Source: JAAYEA01 sp012689325 (GTDB lineage: Bacteria; Chloroflexota; Anaerolineae; JAAYEA01). From it: a stretch of 60,530 nt of DNA. Positions 20,901 through 28,331 of this stretch are shown here, piece after piece. Positions within the stretch are counted from its first letter, which is position 1; each line of letters starts with the position of its first letter. A model generated the notes under the pieces. It saw only the letters and a list, made by a program, of their open reading frames with translations. It was not told the origin of the DNA and searched no databases. The stretch lies in contig DAITVZ010000025.1 in NCBI GenBank assembly GCA_036841525.1, forward strand, positions 1 through 60,530, written 5' to 3'. The position numbers and the translations under genes were made by a program.

Positions 20901-21743
20901 CATGACGAGGCGCGCGAGTATTACCAGCGCAGCCTGGTGATCGAAGAAGACTTGCAGGATCAGCGAGGCATGGCCGCCACCGTGCACCAGATGGGCATCC
21001 TGGCCGCCGAGCAGGGCGCCTATGCGGAGGCCGAGCAGCACTACCGTCGCAGCATGGAGATCGCCGAGCAGGTGGGCGACCTGGTGACCAAGGCCGCGAA
21101 CTGGCACAGCCTGGGCGATCTGGCCGACCGCCAGGGGCAGCTCGATCTCGCTGAGGAACGCTACCGCGCCAGCCTGGAGATCCGCGAGTACCTGGGCGAC
21201 CGGCTGGGCATCGCCGCCAGCTACCACCAGTTGGGCCTGGTGCGCGTGGCGCGCGGCGATACGGAGGCCGCCGAGGGCTACCACCGCCAGAGCCTGGACA
21301 TCGCCACTGAGCTGGGGAGCCGCTACTGGATCGCGCTCAACGCGCACAACCTCGGCAATCTCGCTTGCCAGCGCGGCGAGTACGCCGCGGCCAAGGCGCA
21401 TTATGACCGCAGCCTGACCATCTATGAGCAGATGGGTGATCAAGCCAATATCGCCCACACGCTGCACCAGTTGGGCGTGGTGGCCCATGCCCAGGGCCAG
21501 CTCGCCAACGCCAAGCTCTATTACCAGCGCAGCCTGCAGTCCAAGTCCGAGTTGGGCGACCGGTGGGGCCTGGCCGCGACCTGGGCGCAGTTGGGCCTGG
21601 TGGCCAAGGCGGAGAATGACCTGCCGCTGGCCCGGCGGCTGTGGGAGCAGAGCCTCCACATCTTTCAGGCGCTGGGCTCCCCCCAGGCCGCCAACGTGTC
21701 TGGCTGGCTGGAGGCTGCCGCAGCGCAAGAGTCGGCGCCCTAG
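17931..21743 (+). CDS. NB-ARC-type STAND protein with 19 TPR repeats; Walker A Lys replaced by Arg
   Basis: After about 60 residues of non-conserved sequence, an NB-ARC-like module (about 65-400) begins with FMGRGIELAKA. Its P-loop reads GEPGAGRTS, so residue 97 is Arg (AGG at 18219-18221) instead of Lys. Walker B-like LLVVLDQL, a sensor-1 strand HVLVTSEGP lacking the usual Arg, and HHPLALVLAAG (GLPL-like) follow. Residues from about 495 to 1255 are 19 tandem 40-residue TPRs of kinesin-light-chain type (ALHQLG...QGDY..A...Y.RSL). No effector domain is visible at either end. Such STAND proteins act as switch scaffolds in signalling or defence; ATP handling here is doubtful. Its stop codon shares the CTAG with that of the NUDIX gene. 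Confidence 0.9.
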   Translation: MAQGLPQGDPPEELTEVEEQAAPTEIDALQVAEPVTLDHLGWFDAFSHLSRRRAVTVQVPFAPPPGFMGRGIELAKARKALQTGMPCVVYGEPGAGRTSFCVQALASPETATLFPGGVLWLDARALDLPSLCDEVARYLDDDQVLKAEDHESKIQTLRGLLARQDLLVVLDQLRDETVAARYCQRVSSHVLVTSEGPVHLNSVCNIHLGGLSEEEAMGCFRAHAGRVAGYDEQIAAICALLSHHPLALVLAAGYLQVTGLRPSQLYADLRELDARMAPGDAADRAWRALRLAMAPIYASLNDEQRALWAALASFRGATFSLAAAAAVSGKWRQRTDLWLKRVFRRLGAVAQEPSLEQAEQEWQGVVRADLDSFCQLGLLQPALDGDQRYYLSDALAELAAEKQGNAQVSGPRLVAYYRSFLRARRADHAAIAAEKNNILGALDWALRQGRHEDMIAMTCDLEPFLHAQGYLREAAAYLEGALQSSKAIEDHEAQLEIYQCLGTNCFLRNNDAEAKEHYRQSLSLAVVRGDPLAMARAFYALGNVAYRQGEHELALEHYQHSLSKREMVPGQVGMGATLHAMGRLYQKCGNLAQAEEAYQRSLEIEQAAGNDLGAAYLLHHLGMVAQARNDATRAQELYERSLALKQDLDDRIGMARTLCQLGALQAAAGNLDLAYDHFERALTLATAQGEPLVKARALHALGNILYQKGKYPQAEEHYRQGLALEEALDDKIGVAASLHALGMIYHVQGSYGHARDHYYKSLAIEEALGDQASAAATLHQLGSIDLAQGNYASARSYYDRSLSLAQTIGDKSGISAALHQLGVVCQNQGDYDRARKSYDQSLRLAQEMGDRAGVASTLHQLGMIYAEWGKYVPARRYFTYSLKLRESLGDRLGIECSLQQLGNLHLLVGQYAEAHEQYERSLALAEELNDKHGIARILHQLGMIAYGQGDYDTAQEHNLRSLGIQGALGEKLGIAHTLHQLGMVFHAKGNHDEAREYYQRSLVIEEDLQDQRGMAATVHQMGILAAEQGAYAEAEQHYRRSMEIAEQVGDLVTKAANWHSLGDLADRQGQLDLAEERYRASLEIREYLGDRLGIAASYHQLGLVRVARGDTEAAEGYHRQSLDIATELGSRYWIALNAHNLGNLACQRGEYAAAKAHYDRSLTIYEQMGDQANIAHTLHQLGVVAHAQGQLANAKLYYQRSLQSKSELGDRWGLAATWAQLGLVAKAENDLPLARRLWEQSLHIFQALGSPQAANVSGWLEAAAAQESAP
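19412..21690 (+). repeat. Tandem 120-bp repeats encoding 19 TPR units
   Basis: A 120-bp period runs through the 3' two thirds of the NB-ARC gene. The best-kept word is ctgcaccagttgggc and close variants, once per period, encoding LHQLG. Units differ enough at DNA level to suggest old duplication followed by divergence, with units 7-13 most alike. Confidence 0.85.
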
Positions 21744-22180
21744 CCGGGCGAGCCTGGACGGGGCCGGCGCCAGGCCTCGCGGATCACCTGCCGCACGCGC
21801 TCGGGCATCTCCAGGGTACCCAGCTCTGCCTCGGTGAACCAGCCGGCAGCCAGCGCATCCGAGGCAGGGCGCGGCTCCCCGCCCTGGTAACGGGCGGCCA
21901 GATGGATGAGCAGATAGTGGAAGCGGATGCGCCCATCCTCGTCGCGCTGGATCAAGTCGTAGAGGCTGAGCGGCTCCCCTGCCTCCACCTCCAGGCCGCA
22001 CTCTTCGCGCGCCTCGCGCTGGGCCGCTTCCTGGATCGTCTCGCCCAGCTCGATCGCGCCGCCGGGCACGGACCATTGCCCGCGGCCTGGCTCGTTGGCC
22101 CGCTGGATCAGCAGCACGCGGTCGCCATTGAGGATGACGATCCCGACCGCGGGGACGGGGTTTTCGGGGTATTCGCGCAC
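21740..22180 (-). CDS. NUDIX hydrolase
   Basis: The full NUDIX box is present as GAIELGETIQEAAQREAREE followed by CGL (pattern GX5EX7REUXEEXGU), the Mg2+-binding catalytic helix for hydrolysis of nucleoside diphosphate-linked substrates. The length of 146 aa and the order of strands fit ADP-ribose or 8-oxo-dGTP-type pyrophosphatases; the substrate cannot be told. I chose the GTG at 22180 (VREYPENPVPAVG) because GGGAGGAG precedes it by 2-3 nt spacing and the longer frame is not NUDIX-like. It converges on the TPR gene so that the two stop codons overlap in one CTAG. Confidence 0.92.
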   Translation of the reverse strand: MREYPENPVPAVGIVILNGDRVLLIQRANEPGRGQWSVPGGAIELGETIQEAAQREAREECGLEVEAGEPLSLYDLIQRDEDGRIRFHYLLIHLAARYQGGEPRPASDALAAGWFTEAELGTLEMPERVRQVIREAWRRPRPGSPG

Positions 22181-22210
22181 GGCTCCTCCCTGGATGCTGG
22201 TTTGTGGGGG

Positions 22211-22240
22211 ATCATACCATGGAGCTGGGCTGGCAGCCAA
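22211..22240 (-). promoter_or_regulatory. Candidate promoter of the NUDIX gene
   Basis: On the minus strand TTGGCT (22235-22240), an 18-nt spacer and TATGAT (22211-22216) lie about 30 nt before the GTG start. Confidence 0.5.
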
Positions 22241-22271
22241 ACCCGCGAGGCGAGAGGCGCCCCTTGGGTTC

Positions 22272-22300
22272 TTGACGCAAATCGCGAATGGTGCTATCAT
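22272..22300 (+). promoter_or_regulatory. Promoter of the glycosyltransferase operon
   Basis: TTGACG (22272-22277), a 17-nt spacer ending in TGC, and TATCAT (22295-22300) form an extended -10 promoter. The expected start near 22307 leaves a leader of about 120 nt with a terminator in it. Confidence 0.75.
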
Positions 22301-22318
22301 AGCTATGGGACACCGTTG

Positions 22319-22361
22319 CCCCCATCGCGTGTGTGGACGCCAGGATGGGGGTTGTTTTTTT
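22319..22361 (+). terminator. Intrinsic terminator in the leader of the glycosyltransferase operon
   Basis: CCCCCATC (22319-22326) pairs with GATGGGGG (22344-22351), with an inner stem GCGT/ACGC, and is followed by TTGTTTTTTT. Only about 12 nt separate it from the likely transcription start, so it would end a short RNA of about 55 nt. GTTGCCCC (22315-22322), partly the left arm, is also complementary to GGGGCAAC at 22385-22392, giving a rival fold. Confidence 0.75.
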
Positions 22362-22427
22362 GCTCGGGGGGCCAGGACAGAGCTGGGGCAACCATGTCCT
22401 GTATGTGGGAGGAGAAGACGTCTAGCC

Positions 22428-23543
22428 GTGCGTATTGGCATTGACGCGAGAATCTCGTACTATAGCGGAGCTGGCATCGGTCAATACACCAAACAGCTAA
22501 TCCGCGCATTGTCCCAAGTCGCGACCACCGACGAATTCACGATCTTGCAGAGCCGTAAAGACCAGTCGAGCCTGGTGGACCACCCCAGGTTCCGGCGGCG
22601 TTCGCTGTGGACCCCCAGCCACCATCGCCTGGAACAGCTCACCTTGCCTCTGGAGGTCGCCCTCGCTGATGTGCAGCTCTTGCACAGCCCGGACTTTATC
22701 CCCCCGTTCCGGCGCAAGTGCAAGTCGGTGATCACCATCCACGACCTGGCCTTCTTGCTCTATCCCAACCTGCTTACCCGGGAGAGCGCCCGCTATTACA
22801 GCCAGATCGACGAGGCCACGCGCCGCACCGATCACATCATCGCTGTCTCCGAGTCCACCAAGCGCGACATTATGCGGCTCTTGGGCGTGCATGACAAGTA
22901 TGTCACCGTCATCCACGAGGCGGCCGATCCCATCTATCGCCCGCTGGATCGGGGGGAAGCCGCGGCGTGGGTCCAAGACCGCTACCATTTGGTGGGCAAG
23001 TACGTCCTCTTTATGAGCACCATCGAGCCCAAGAAGAACCTGCCCATGCTGTTGCAGGCTTTTCGCCAGATGCTGGACACCTACCACATCAAAGCCAAGT
23101 TGGTGGTGGCGGGCGACCGCGGCTGGCTCTTCGAGGACGTTTTCCAGACGGTGGAGCGACTCAAGTTGAGCGAGGACGTGATCTTTTTGGGGCGCGTGAC
23201 CAACGAGGAACTGCTCAACCTGTATAACGCCGCGCAGGTGCTGGTGCACCCGGCGCTCTATGAGGGCTTTGGCTTGACCCCGCTGGAAGCGATGGCCTGC
23301 GGCACGCCGGTTATCGTCTCCAACGCCTCGTCACTTCCCGAGGTAGTGGGCGATGCGGGGCTTTTGGTGGACCCGAAGGATCCCGAGGATTTGGCGGTGG
23401 CGATGGCTCGCGTGCTTACCACGCCCGAGCTGCAACAAGAGCTGCGGCACAAGGGGCTGCGGCGGGCCAAGAACTTTTCCTGGGCCAAGGCCGCCGCGCA
23501 GACGCTGGAGCTCTATCACCGGCTCAACGGACACTGCTCGTAG
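22428..23543 (+). CDS. Glycosyltransferase family 4
   Basis: This is a GT-B retaining glycosyltransferase of the GT4 family, like mannosyltransferases of cell-surface glycan synthesis. The N-terminal Rossmann half starts VRIGIDARISYYSGAGIGQYT; the C-terminal half has FMSTIEPKKNL (nucleotide-sugar strand), VFLGRV-like IFLGRVTNEELLNLY and the E-x7-E motif EGFGLTPLE, followed by ACGTPVIVSNASSLPEVVG. The donor is probably a GDP- or UDP-sugar. The GTG at 22428 is the first sensible start; GGAGGAG lies 13 nt upstream, rather far. It is the first of three glycosyltransferase genes in one operon. Confidence 0.93.
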   Translation: MRIGIDARISYYSGAGIGQYTKQLIRALSQVATTDEFTILQSRKDQSSLVDHPRFRRRSLWTPSHHRLEQLTLPLEVALADVQLLHSPDFIPPFRRKCKSVITIHDLAFLLYPNLLTRESARYYSQIDEATRRTDHIIAVSESTKRDIMRLLGVHDKYVTVIHEAADPIYRPLDRGEAAAWVQDRYHLVGKYVLFMSTIEPKKNLPMLLQAFRQMLDTYHIKAKLVVAGDRGWLFEDVFQTVERLKLSEDVIFLGRVTNEELLNLYNAAQVLVHPALYEGFGLTPLEAMACGTPVIVSNASSLPEVVGDAGLLVDPKDPEDLAVAMARVLTTPELQQELRHKGLRRAKNFSWAKAAAQTLELYHRLNGHCS

Positions 23544-23554
23544 AGGGAGGGCGC

Positions 23555-24775
23555 ATGCCGCTCAAAAAGCTGCTCTTCCTGACGCCGCAACTGCCCTATC
23601 CGCCGCACCAGGGCACGGCGATCCGCAACTATAACCTGATCAAAGAGCTATCCGCGCGGTATGAGGTGCATCTCCTTTCCCTGGCGGAGGACCCCAGCGC
23701 GGAGGATATCGACCACCTGCGCCAACTCTGCCGGAGCGTGCAGACCGTTCCCGCGCCTCGGCGCACCCTGGCGCAGCGCGCCCTCTCGACCCTCACTTCC
23801 AAGCTCCCCGACATGGGCCTGCGGCTAGAGTCGCCCGCCTTCCATAATCACCTGATCGCCGTGCTCGCCGCCACCGATTTCGACGTCGTGCAGGTGGAGG
23901 GGATCGAGATGGCCCCCTATATCCAGGACGTGCTGGCGCGTAACCCGCGCCCGCTGGTGGTCCTGGACGACCACAACGCCGAGTATGTCCTGCAACGCCG
24001 GGCGTTTGAGACGGACATCCGCCAGCCGGCCCGCTGGCTGGCCGCCGCCTATTCTCTGATCCAGTGGCGCAAGCTGCGGCGCTACGAGCGCGAAGCGTGC
24101 CTGCGCGCCGACCGCGTGGTGGCCGTGTCCGAGGCCGACGCGGAGGCGCTGGCCGCGCTCCTGGGCGATCGGGAGATCGCCGTGGTGCCCAACGGCGTCG
24201 ACGCGGTCTATTGGCAGCCGCCCGAGGTCTTTGTGCCGCTGCCTCGCGCCCCGGCGGTGGTCTTTACGGGCAAGATGGATTTCCGGCCCAACGTGGACGC
24301 CATGCTCTGGTTCCATAGCCAGGTCTTCCCGCTGATCCAGCAACGCGCGGGGATGCCGGTTCACCTGTACGTGGTGGGCAAAGACCCCCATCCCCGCCTC
24401 GCGCCTCTGGTGGCCGATCCGCACGTCGCCCTCACCGGCTATGTGCCCGACGTCCGCCCGTATACCTCGGGCGCCGACGTCTATATCGTGCCCTTGCGCA
24501 TCGGCGGCGGCACCCGGCTCAAGGTGCTGGAGGCGATGGCCATGGGCAAGGCCCTGGTTTCCACCACGCTGGGTTGCGAGGGGATCAACCTGACCCATGG
24601 CCGGGAGGCGCTGCTGGCCGACTCCCCCTCCGACTTTGCCGATGCCGTCGTCTCGCTGCTGCGGGATGAGACGCGTTGCCGCGAGCTGGGTCAGCGGGCG
24701 CGGGAATATGCCACCTCCCTTTACGATTGGCGGCGGATCGCGCCGCTGCTAGAAAAGGTCTATGACCGCTCGTGA
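23555..24775 (+). CDS. Glycosyltransferase family 4 (second in operon)
   Basis: This GT-B glycosyltransferase has an N-terminal domain beginning LLFLTPQLPYPPHQGTAIRNY, the pattern of donor-side-open GT4 enzymes, an acceptor region with VLDDHNAEYVLQRR, then ADRVVAVSEADAEAL and FTGKMDFRPNVDAMLWF, and a closing sugar-nucleotide motif RIGGGTRLKVLEAMAMGKALVSTTLGCEGI. The length is 406 aa. It follows the first GT4 by 11 nt with GAGGGAGG as ribosome site and overlaps the GT9 gene by 14 nt, so the three likely build one glycan. The acceptor is unknown. Confidence 0.92.
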   Translation: MPLKKLLFLTPQLPYPPHQGTAIRNYNLIKELSARYEVHLLSLAEDPSAEDIDHLRQLCRSVQTVPAPRRTLAQRALSTLTSKLPDMGLRLESPAFHNHLIAVLAATDFDVVQVEGIEMAPYIQDVLARNPRPLVVLDDHNAEYVLQRRAFETDIRQPARWLAAAYSLIQWRKLRRYEREACLRADRVVAVSEADAEALAALLGDREIAVVPNGVDAVYWQPPEVFVPLPRAPAVVFTGKMDFRPNVDAMLWFHSQVFPLIQQRAGMPVHLYVVGKDPHPRLAPLVADPHVALTGYVPDVRPYTSGADVYIVPLRIGGGTRLKVLEAMAMGKALVSTTLGCEGINLTHGREALLADSPSDFADAVVSLLRDETRCRELGQRAREYATSLYDWRRIAPLLEKVYDRS

Positions 24776-25940
24776 GAGCGCGCGGCGCATACTGCTCCGC
24801 GCCTGGGCGGCGCTCGGCCGCCCTTTGAGCCCTGCCAGGGCGGCGCCCCTGCCTTCCTCGCCGCGCATCCTGATCATCCGCCCCGATCACCTGGGCGACC
24901 TCCTGTTCGCCGCGCCAGCCGTGCGGCTGCTCCGCGCCATGTTCCCCACGGCGCACCTCGCCGCGCTGGTCGGCCCCTGGGGCGCCGAGATCGCCCGGCG
25001 CTGCTATCCCGTGGACGAGGTGCGCACCTGCGTTTTCCCTGGTTTCTCTCGCCAGCCCAAGGGCAAGCCTTGGGCGGCTTATCGGCTGCTCGCCCACGAG
25101 GCCCGGTCGCTGCGCGATTTCGATCTGGCGGTGGTGCTGCGCTTCGACCATTGGTGGGGGGCGCTATTGGCCCATACGGCAGGCATCCCGCGGCGGTGGG
25201 GCGATGACATCCCCGAGTGTGCCCCTTTTCTGACCTCTGCCGCGCCCTATACGGCGGGGCGGCACGAGGTGGAGCAGAGCCTGCGGCTGGTTTCGACCTG
25301 CGCCGAGATGGCGGGGCTGGAGGCCCCGAGGATTGACACCCATCTCGCCTTTCCGGTCACCGCGGACGAGGCCGGTTGGGCGGCGGGTTATCTGGCGCAG
25401 CAAGGCCTCGCGGGGGGCGAGCGGCTGATCGCCATCCACCCCGGCGCGGGGGCGGCGGTCAAGCTTTGGCCCGCTGCGCGCTATGCCCAGGTGGCCGATG
25501 CCCTGGCGGAGCGGTGGCAAGCCCGTGTGCTCCTGACCGGCTCGCGGGACGAGCTGGGGCTGGCCCAGGCGGTGGCGGGGGCCATGCGGAGCCGGGCGAC
25601 GGTGGCGGCGGGGGAGACGACGCTGGGGCAATTGGCCGCGCTGCTGGCCCGCTGCCAGTTGGTCATCGGCTCGGATAGCGGGCCGCTGCACCTGGCCGTG
25701 GCGGTGGGGGCGCCCACGCTGCACATGTTCGGCCCGGCGGATCCGGCGCTCTTTGGCCCCTGGGCGCCGGGCGAGGAGGCGCGGCATCCGGTGCTCCTCT
25801 CGCCGCGCCATTGCGTGCCCTGCAACCGCCTGGACTATGGTCCAGCCGAGCTGCCCGAGCACCCGTGTATGGCCGAAGTCGCGACGGAGGACGTGCTGCG
25901 CGCGGCGGAGCGCGTGCTGGCGGCGGAGGCCAGGCCCTAG
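24762..25940 (+). CDS. Glycosyltransferase family 9 (heptosyltransferase-like)
   Basis: GT9 enzymes transfer heptose or other sugars from ADP-sugars, best known from lipopolysaccharide inner core. The N-terminal RILIIRPDHLGDLLFAAPAVR and the C-terminal VIGSDSGPLHLAVAVGAPTLHMFGPADP are diagnostic. The length of 392 aa fits, with an extra Ala/Arg/Pro-rich N-terminal 35 residues. The ATG at 24762 overlaps the preceding gene by 14 nt. Chloroflexota are generally viewed as lacking LPS, so it more likely works on another surface glycan or glycolipid. An intrinsic terminator follows. Confidence 0.92.
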   Translation: MTARESARRILLRAWAALGRPLSPARAAPLPSSPRILIIRPDHLGDLLFAAPAVRLLRAMFPTAHLAALVGPWGAEIARRCYPVDEVRTCVFPGFSRQPKGKPWAAYRLLAHEARSLRDFDLAVVLRFDHWWGALLAHTAGIPRRWGDDIPECAPFLTSAAPYTAGRHEVEQSLRLVSTCAEMAGLEAPRIDTHLAFPVTADEAGWAAGYLAQQGLAGGERLIAIHPGAGAAVKLWPAARYAQVADALAERWQARVLLTGSRDELGLAQAVAGAMRSRATVAAGETTLGQLAALLARCQLVIGSDSGPLHLAVAVGAPTLHMFGPADPALFGPWAPGEEARHPVLLSPRHCVPCNRLDYGPAELPEHPCMAEVATEDVLRAAERVLAAEARP

Positions 25941-25972
25941 CGGTCGGGCCTCGTCATCTTGAGATACAATAG

Positions 25973-26007
25973 AAACAGCCCCCGCGGTGTTCGCGGGGGC
26001 TGTTTTT
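25973..26007. terminator. Bidirectional intrinsic terminator
   Basis: Arms AAACAGCCCCCGCG (25973-25986) and CGCGGGGGCTGTTT (25992-26005) with a 5-nt loop and a following TT form a strong hairpin between the converging GT operon and the secreted repeat protein gene. Confidence 0.92.
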
Positions 26008-26026
26008 GTGGCTGGTCGCAGTCAGC

Positions 26027-27478
26027 TTACTGGACGGGGAATCCGCTATAGCCGGAGGCCCGAGACAGGCTGCTGTACACAATGTTGGTGATGGCGATGA
26101 TGCTGTGGCCGGTGGCCGACTCGATGTACATGGCGCCGGTAAAGTTGTTGCCCAGGTCGGTCAGCGCCTGCTGCGGGAGCTCCAGGCCGGAAAGCAGGTT
26201 CAGGCGGATGGAGCTGCCAGCGGGCAGGTTCACGTTGTAGCCGGCCGGGTTGCCAGCGGGCGTGCCAGCGGCGCTAAAGAACTTGACGTTCAGGGTGCCG
26301 TCGGTGTTGTCCAGGTTCTGGACCAGGGTGGTCGAGAAGATCTGGTTGGTGCCGACCAGCTTGCGATAGACCGCGGGCATCGAGATCGCATTGTTGGTGG
26401 CATCGCTGGCGCGAGCGGCGTTGTAGCCCAGGTTGTCCGGCACCGAGGCGGGGAGGAAGTAGAACCCCGCGCCGGTCAGTTGCTGGCCGTTGGTGCAGGT
26501 GATCTTGGCCGAGCCCTGCCAGTTGGTGCCGAGCGCGTTCATCGCCGTGGCCCACTTGGTCGGGTCCATCTGGCCGACGGAACGTGTGTTGATGCCATAG
26601 GAGGCCTTGGCCGGGATGGTGTCGGTCCAGGAGGTGCTGGCCTTGCCGGGGACGCCGATCAGGTTAACGGTGATATTGGCCGCCGAGGTGCCCAGGTTCT
26701 GGACGGTGATGGCGCTGTAGAGCTGCCAGGTGCTACCCACGGCGCGGCGGAAGACGCCCGGAACCCAGATGGTGGTGTCGCCAGTGCTGGCGCCGCTATA
26801 GGCCGCGGCCCACTCAGGCGCGTGGATCGAGGCCATCGCCGCGATCTTGGTGTTGGAGGTGATATAGAGCGAGCCGTTGCCGCCGGTGGCGGTAAAGTTG
26901 GCCTGGGAGATGGTGTCTAGGATGTAGGTCTTTTCCGCTTTGGCGGGGATGGTGTCGTTCAGCGTGCCGGTCGCCGTGCCATCGCGGTTGAAGAAATTGA
27001 GCGCGACGGTGGCGGCGGTGTTCTCGGTGTTCTGCACGCTCACGCGGGTCTGCCGGGTGGCGGACTTGGCCAGGCCGGACAGGTAGACCTCGGTCGCGGG
27101 CGCGTCCACGCCGTTATACGTGGCGGCCGCGGCGGCGGTCCCGGTGGTGCCATCCCAGAACATGTTGACGATGGCGGCCAGGGGCTCGGTGGCGGCCAAC
27201 TCGGCCGCGCCGGCCCAGTTATCGCCCACGCCAAACTGGGTGTACAGGAGGTACGCGGCGCCCTTGGAGGGGATCGGATCGGGCAGGGTGTAGGTCCAAT
27301 CCGGATCGCCGGTGTCCTGACGGTAGAAGGTGACGTTCACCTGCGCGTCAGCCGTGCCGAGGTTTTGCATGAACACGTTGGTCTTGCCGGTGCCCGGGTT
27401 GATGTCAGCCAGGGCGGCGGTGGGGGCCAAGAGGACCAGCAGGCCCACCAGGACGGCCAGGAACAGTCTTGATTTCAT
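26027..27478 (-). CDS. Secreted protein with four tandem repeats of about 110 residues, unrecognised family
   Basis: A clear signal peptide (MKSRLFLAVLVGLLVLLAPTA, cut after ALA) is followed directly by four related units starting near residues 29, 141, 250 and 370. Each opens with a strand like vQNlgt.aa.v.vnf, has a central IPAK-type turn (DPIPSKG, DTIPAKAE, DTIPAKAS, VNLPAGSS), an FtGs.yI.s segment and closes with YrklvG. They are rich in Thr, Asn and Ala, probably beta-sandwich domains. No transmembrane anchor, sortase signal or cell-wall domain is seen. I do not recognise the family; a surface-layer or matrix role is a guess. The start is set by GGAGG 7 nt upstream, and it has its own promoter. 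Confidence 0.85.
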   Translation of the reverse strand: MKSRLFLAVLVGLLVLLAPTAALADINPGTGKTNVFMQNLGTADAQVNVTFYRQDTGDPDWTYTLPDPIPSKGAAYLLYTQFGVGDNWAGAAELAATEPLAAIVNMFWDGTTGTAAAAATYNGVDAPATEVYLSGLAKSATRQTRVSVQNTENTAATVALNFFNRDGTATGTLNDTIPAKAEKTYILDTISQANFTATGGNGSLYITSNTKIAAMASIHAPEWAAAYSGASTGDTTIWVPGVFRRAVGSTWQLYSAITVQNLGTSAANITVNLIGVPGKASTSWTDTIPAKASYGINTRSVGQMDPTKWATAMNALGTNWQGSAKITCTNGQQLTGAGFYFLPASVPDNLGYNAARASDATNNAISMPAVYRKLVGTNQIFSTTLVQNLDNTDGTLNVKFFSAAGTPAGNPAGYNVNLPAGSSIRLNLLSGLELPQQALTDLGNNFTGAMYIESATGHSIIAITNIVYSSLSRASGYSGFPVQ

Positions 27479-27544
27479 ACGTAATCCTCCTTGAGCTGTT
27501 TGAGGCAAAGATAGACGAATAGCTGTTGTCCTACAACATCGCCG

Positions 27545-27573
27545 ATTGTACCCTACTGCGGCCCGAAAGTCAA
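27545..27573 (-). promoter_or_regulatory. Promoter of the secreted repeat protein gene
   Basis: On the minus strand TTGACT (27568-27573), a 17-nt spacer and TACAAT (27545-27550). A small inverted repeat TGTTGT-N3-ACAACA (27524-27538) lies in the leader, between the transcription start and the GGAGG. Confidence 0.78.
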
Positions 27574-27615
27574 TAACCCCTTTGTATTAGCGGGGGTATC
27601 CGGGGGTATGGAGCG

Positions 27616-28326
27616 CTAACCTCCCGCCTGCGGCGTCTCCACTGGCTTGTGGATGGGGATGGCCAGGTAGATCGTCGTGTACTGATAGGCCTTTTCTCCA
27701 TCCCAGCGGTAATACTTGACCTCCAGATAATCGGGATGCTCGGCCTGCCTGGTGATCACGATCTCATCCTCGCCGTCAAAGTCGCCATCCTCGATGACCG
27801 GATAGTAATACAGGGAGCGGAAGCCCTCCTCGCCATCCAGCGGCCCGCCCACCGGCCCCTCGGCGGCATAGCCTTCGCCATTCCAGGCATAGATATAGAG
27901 GTGCTTGGTGACCTCGTCATCCTCGGCGGCAAAGACCAGCGCCTTGGGCCGCTTGCTCATCTCGATGGGCCGCACCTGCACGTCCTCGATGCGCTGCCCG
28001 GCGGGCAGCATGACCTGCCAGTCGTCGATGGCCAGGCCGTCGCCCGATTCGGCGCGAAAAGCCACCACCTTTTCCGCTATCGAGTCTCGGTTGACGTCTT
28101 GCTCGAACTCGAACAGCGTGGTGGCGGCGGCGGGCACCGCCAGGCCCCGCGTCGGCGTGGGCGAGGGGGTGGCGGTGATCGTCGCCGTGGCCGTGGCCGT
28201 CGGCGTCTCGGTGGGCAGCGGGGTAGCCGTTGGCTCGGGCGCGCAGCCGCTGGCCGCGCCCAAGATGGCCAGGAGGAGGCCCAGGGTCAAAGCCAGAAGC
28301 CAGGCGCCATAACGCGCATCTCTCAT
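27616..28326 (-). CDS. Lipoprotein with Thr/Pro linker and calcium-loop-like motif
   Basis: The N-terminus MRDARYGAWLLALTLGLLLA leads to a lipobox ILGAASGC, so Cys-27 is a likely lipid anchor. A short Thr/Pro linker (residues 30-58) precedes a domain of about 170 residues with EQDVNRDSIAEKVV and EDGDFDGEDEIVI; the DxDxxGxDE pattern resembles FG-GAP/VCBS-type or EF-like calcium loops found in surface beta-propeller proteins, but only two such elements are seen. Function unknown. It begins 5 nt after the radical SAM gene stop with GGTGA upstream, and so belongs to the 28-34 kb minus-strand run. Confidence 0.8.
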   Translation of the reverse strand: MRDARYGAWLLALTLGLLLAILGAASGCAPEPTATPLPTETPTATATATITATPSPTPTRGLAVPAAATTLFEFEQDVNRDSIAEKVVAFRAESGDGLAIDDWQVMLPAGQRIEDVQVRPIEMSKRPKALVFAAEDDEVTKHLYIYAWNGEGYAAEGPVGGPLDGEEGFRSLYYYPVIEDGDFDGEDEIVITRQAEHPDYLEVKYYRWDGEKAYQYTTIYLAIPIHKPVETPQAGG

Positions 28327-28331
28327 CAACG

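Noticed and set aside
19412..21690. Regular repeats that might suggest a CRISPR array
   Set aside because: Period is 120 bp, no unique spacers, and the repeats encode TPRs in one frame.
19494..22076. 860-codon open frame on the minus strand opposite the TPR region
   Set aside because: Mirror of the 120-bp TPR repeats; its own repeats are a by-product and it spans the NUDIX gene in another frame.
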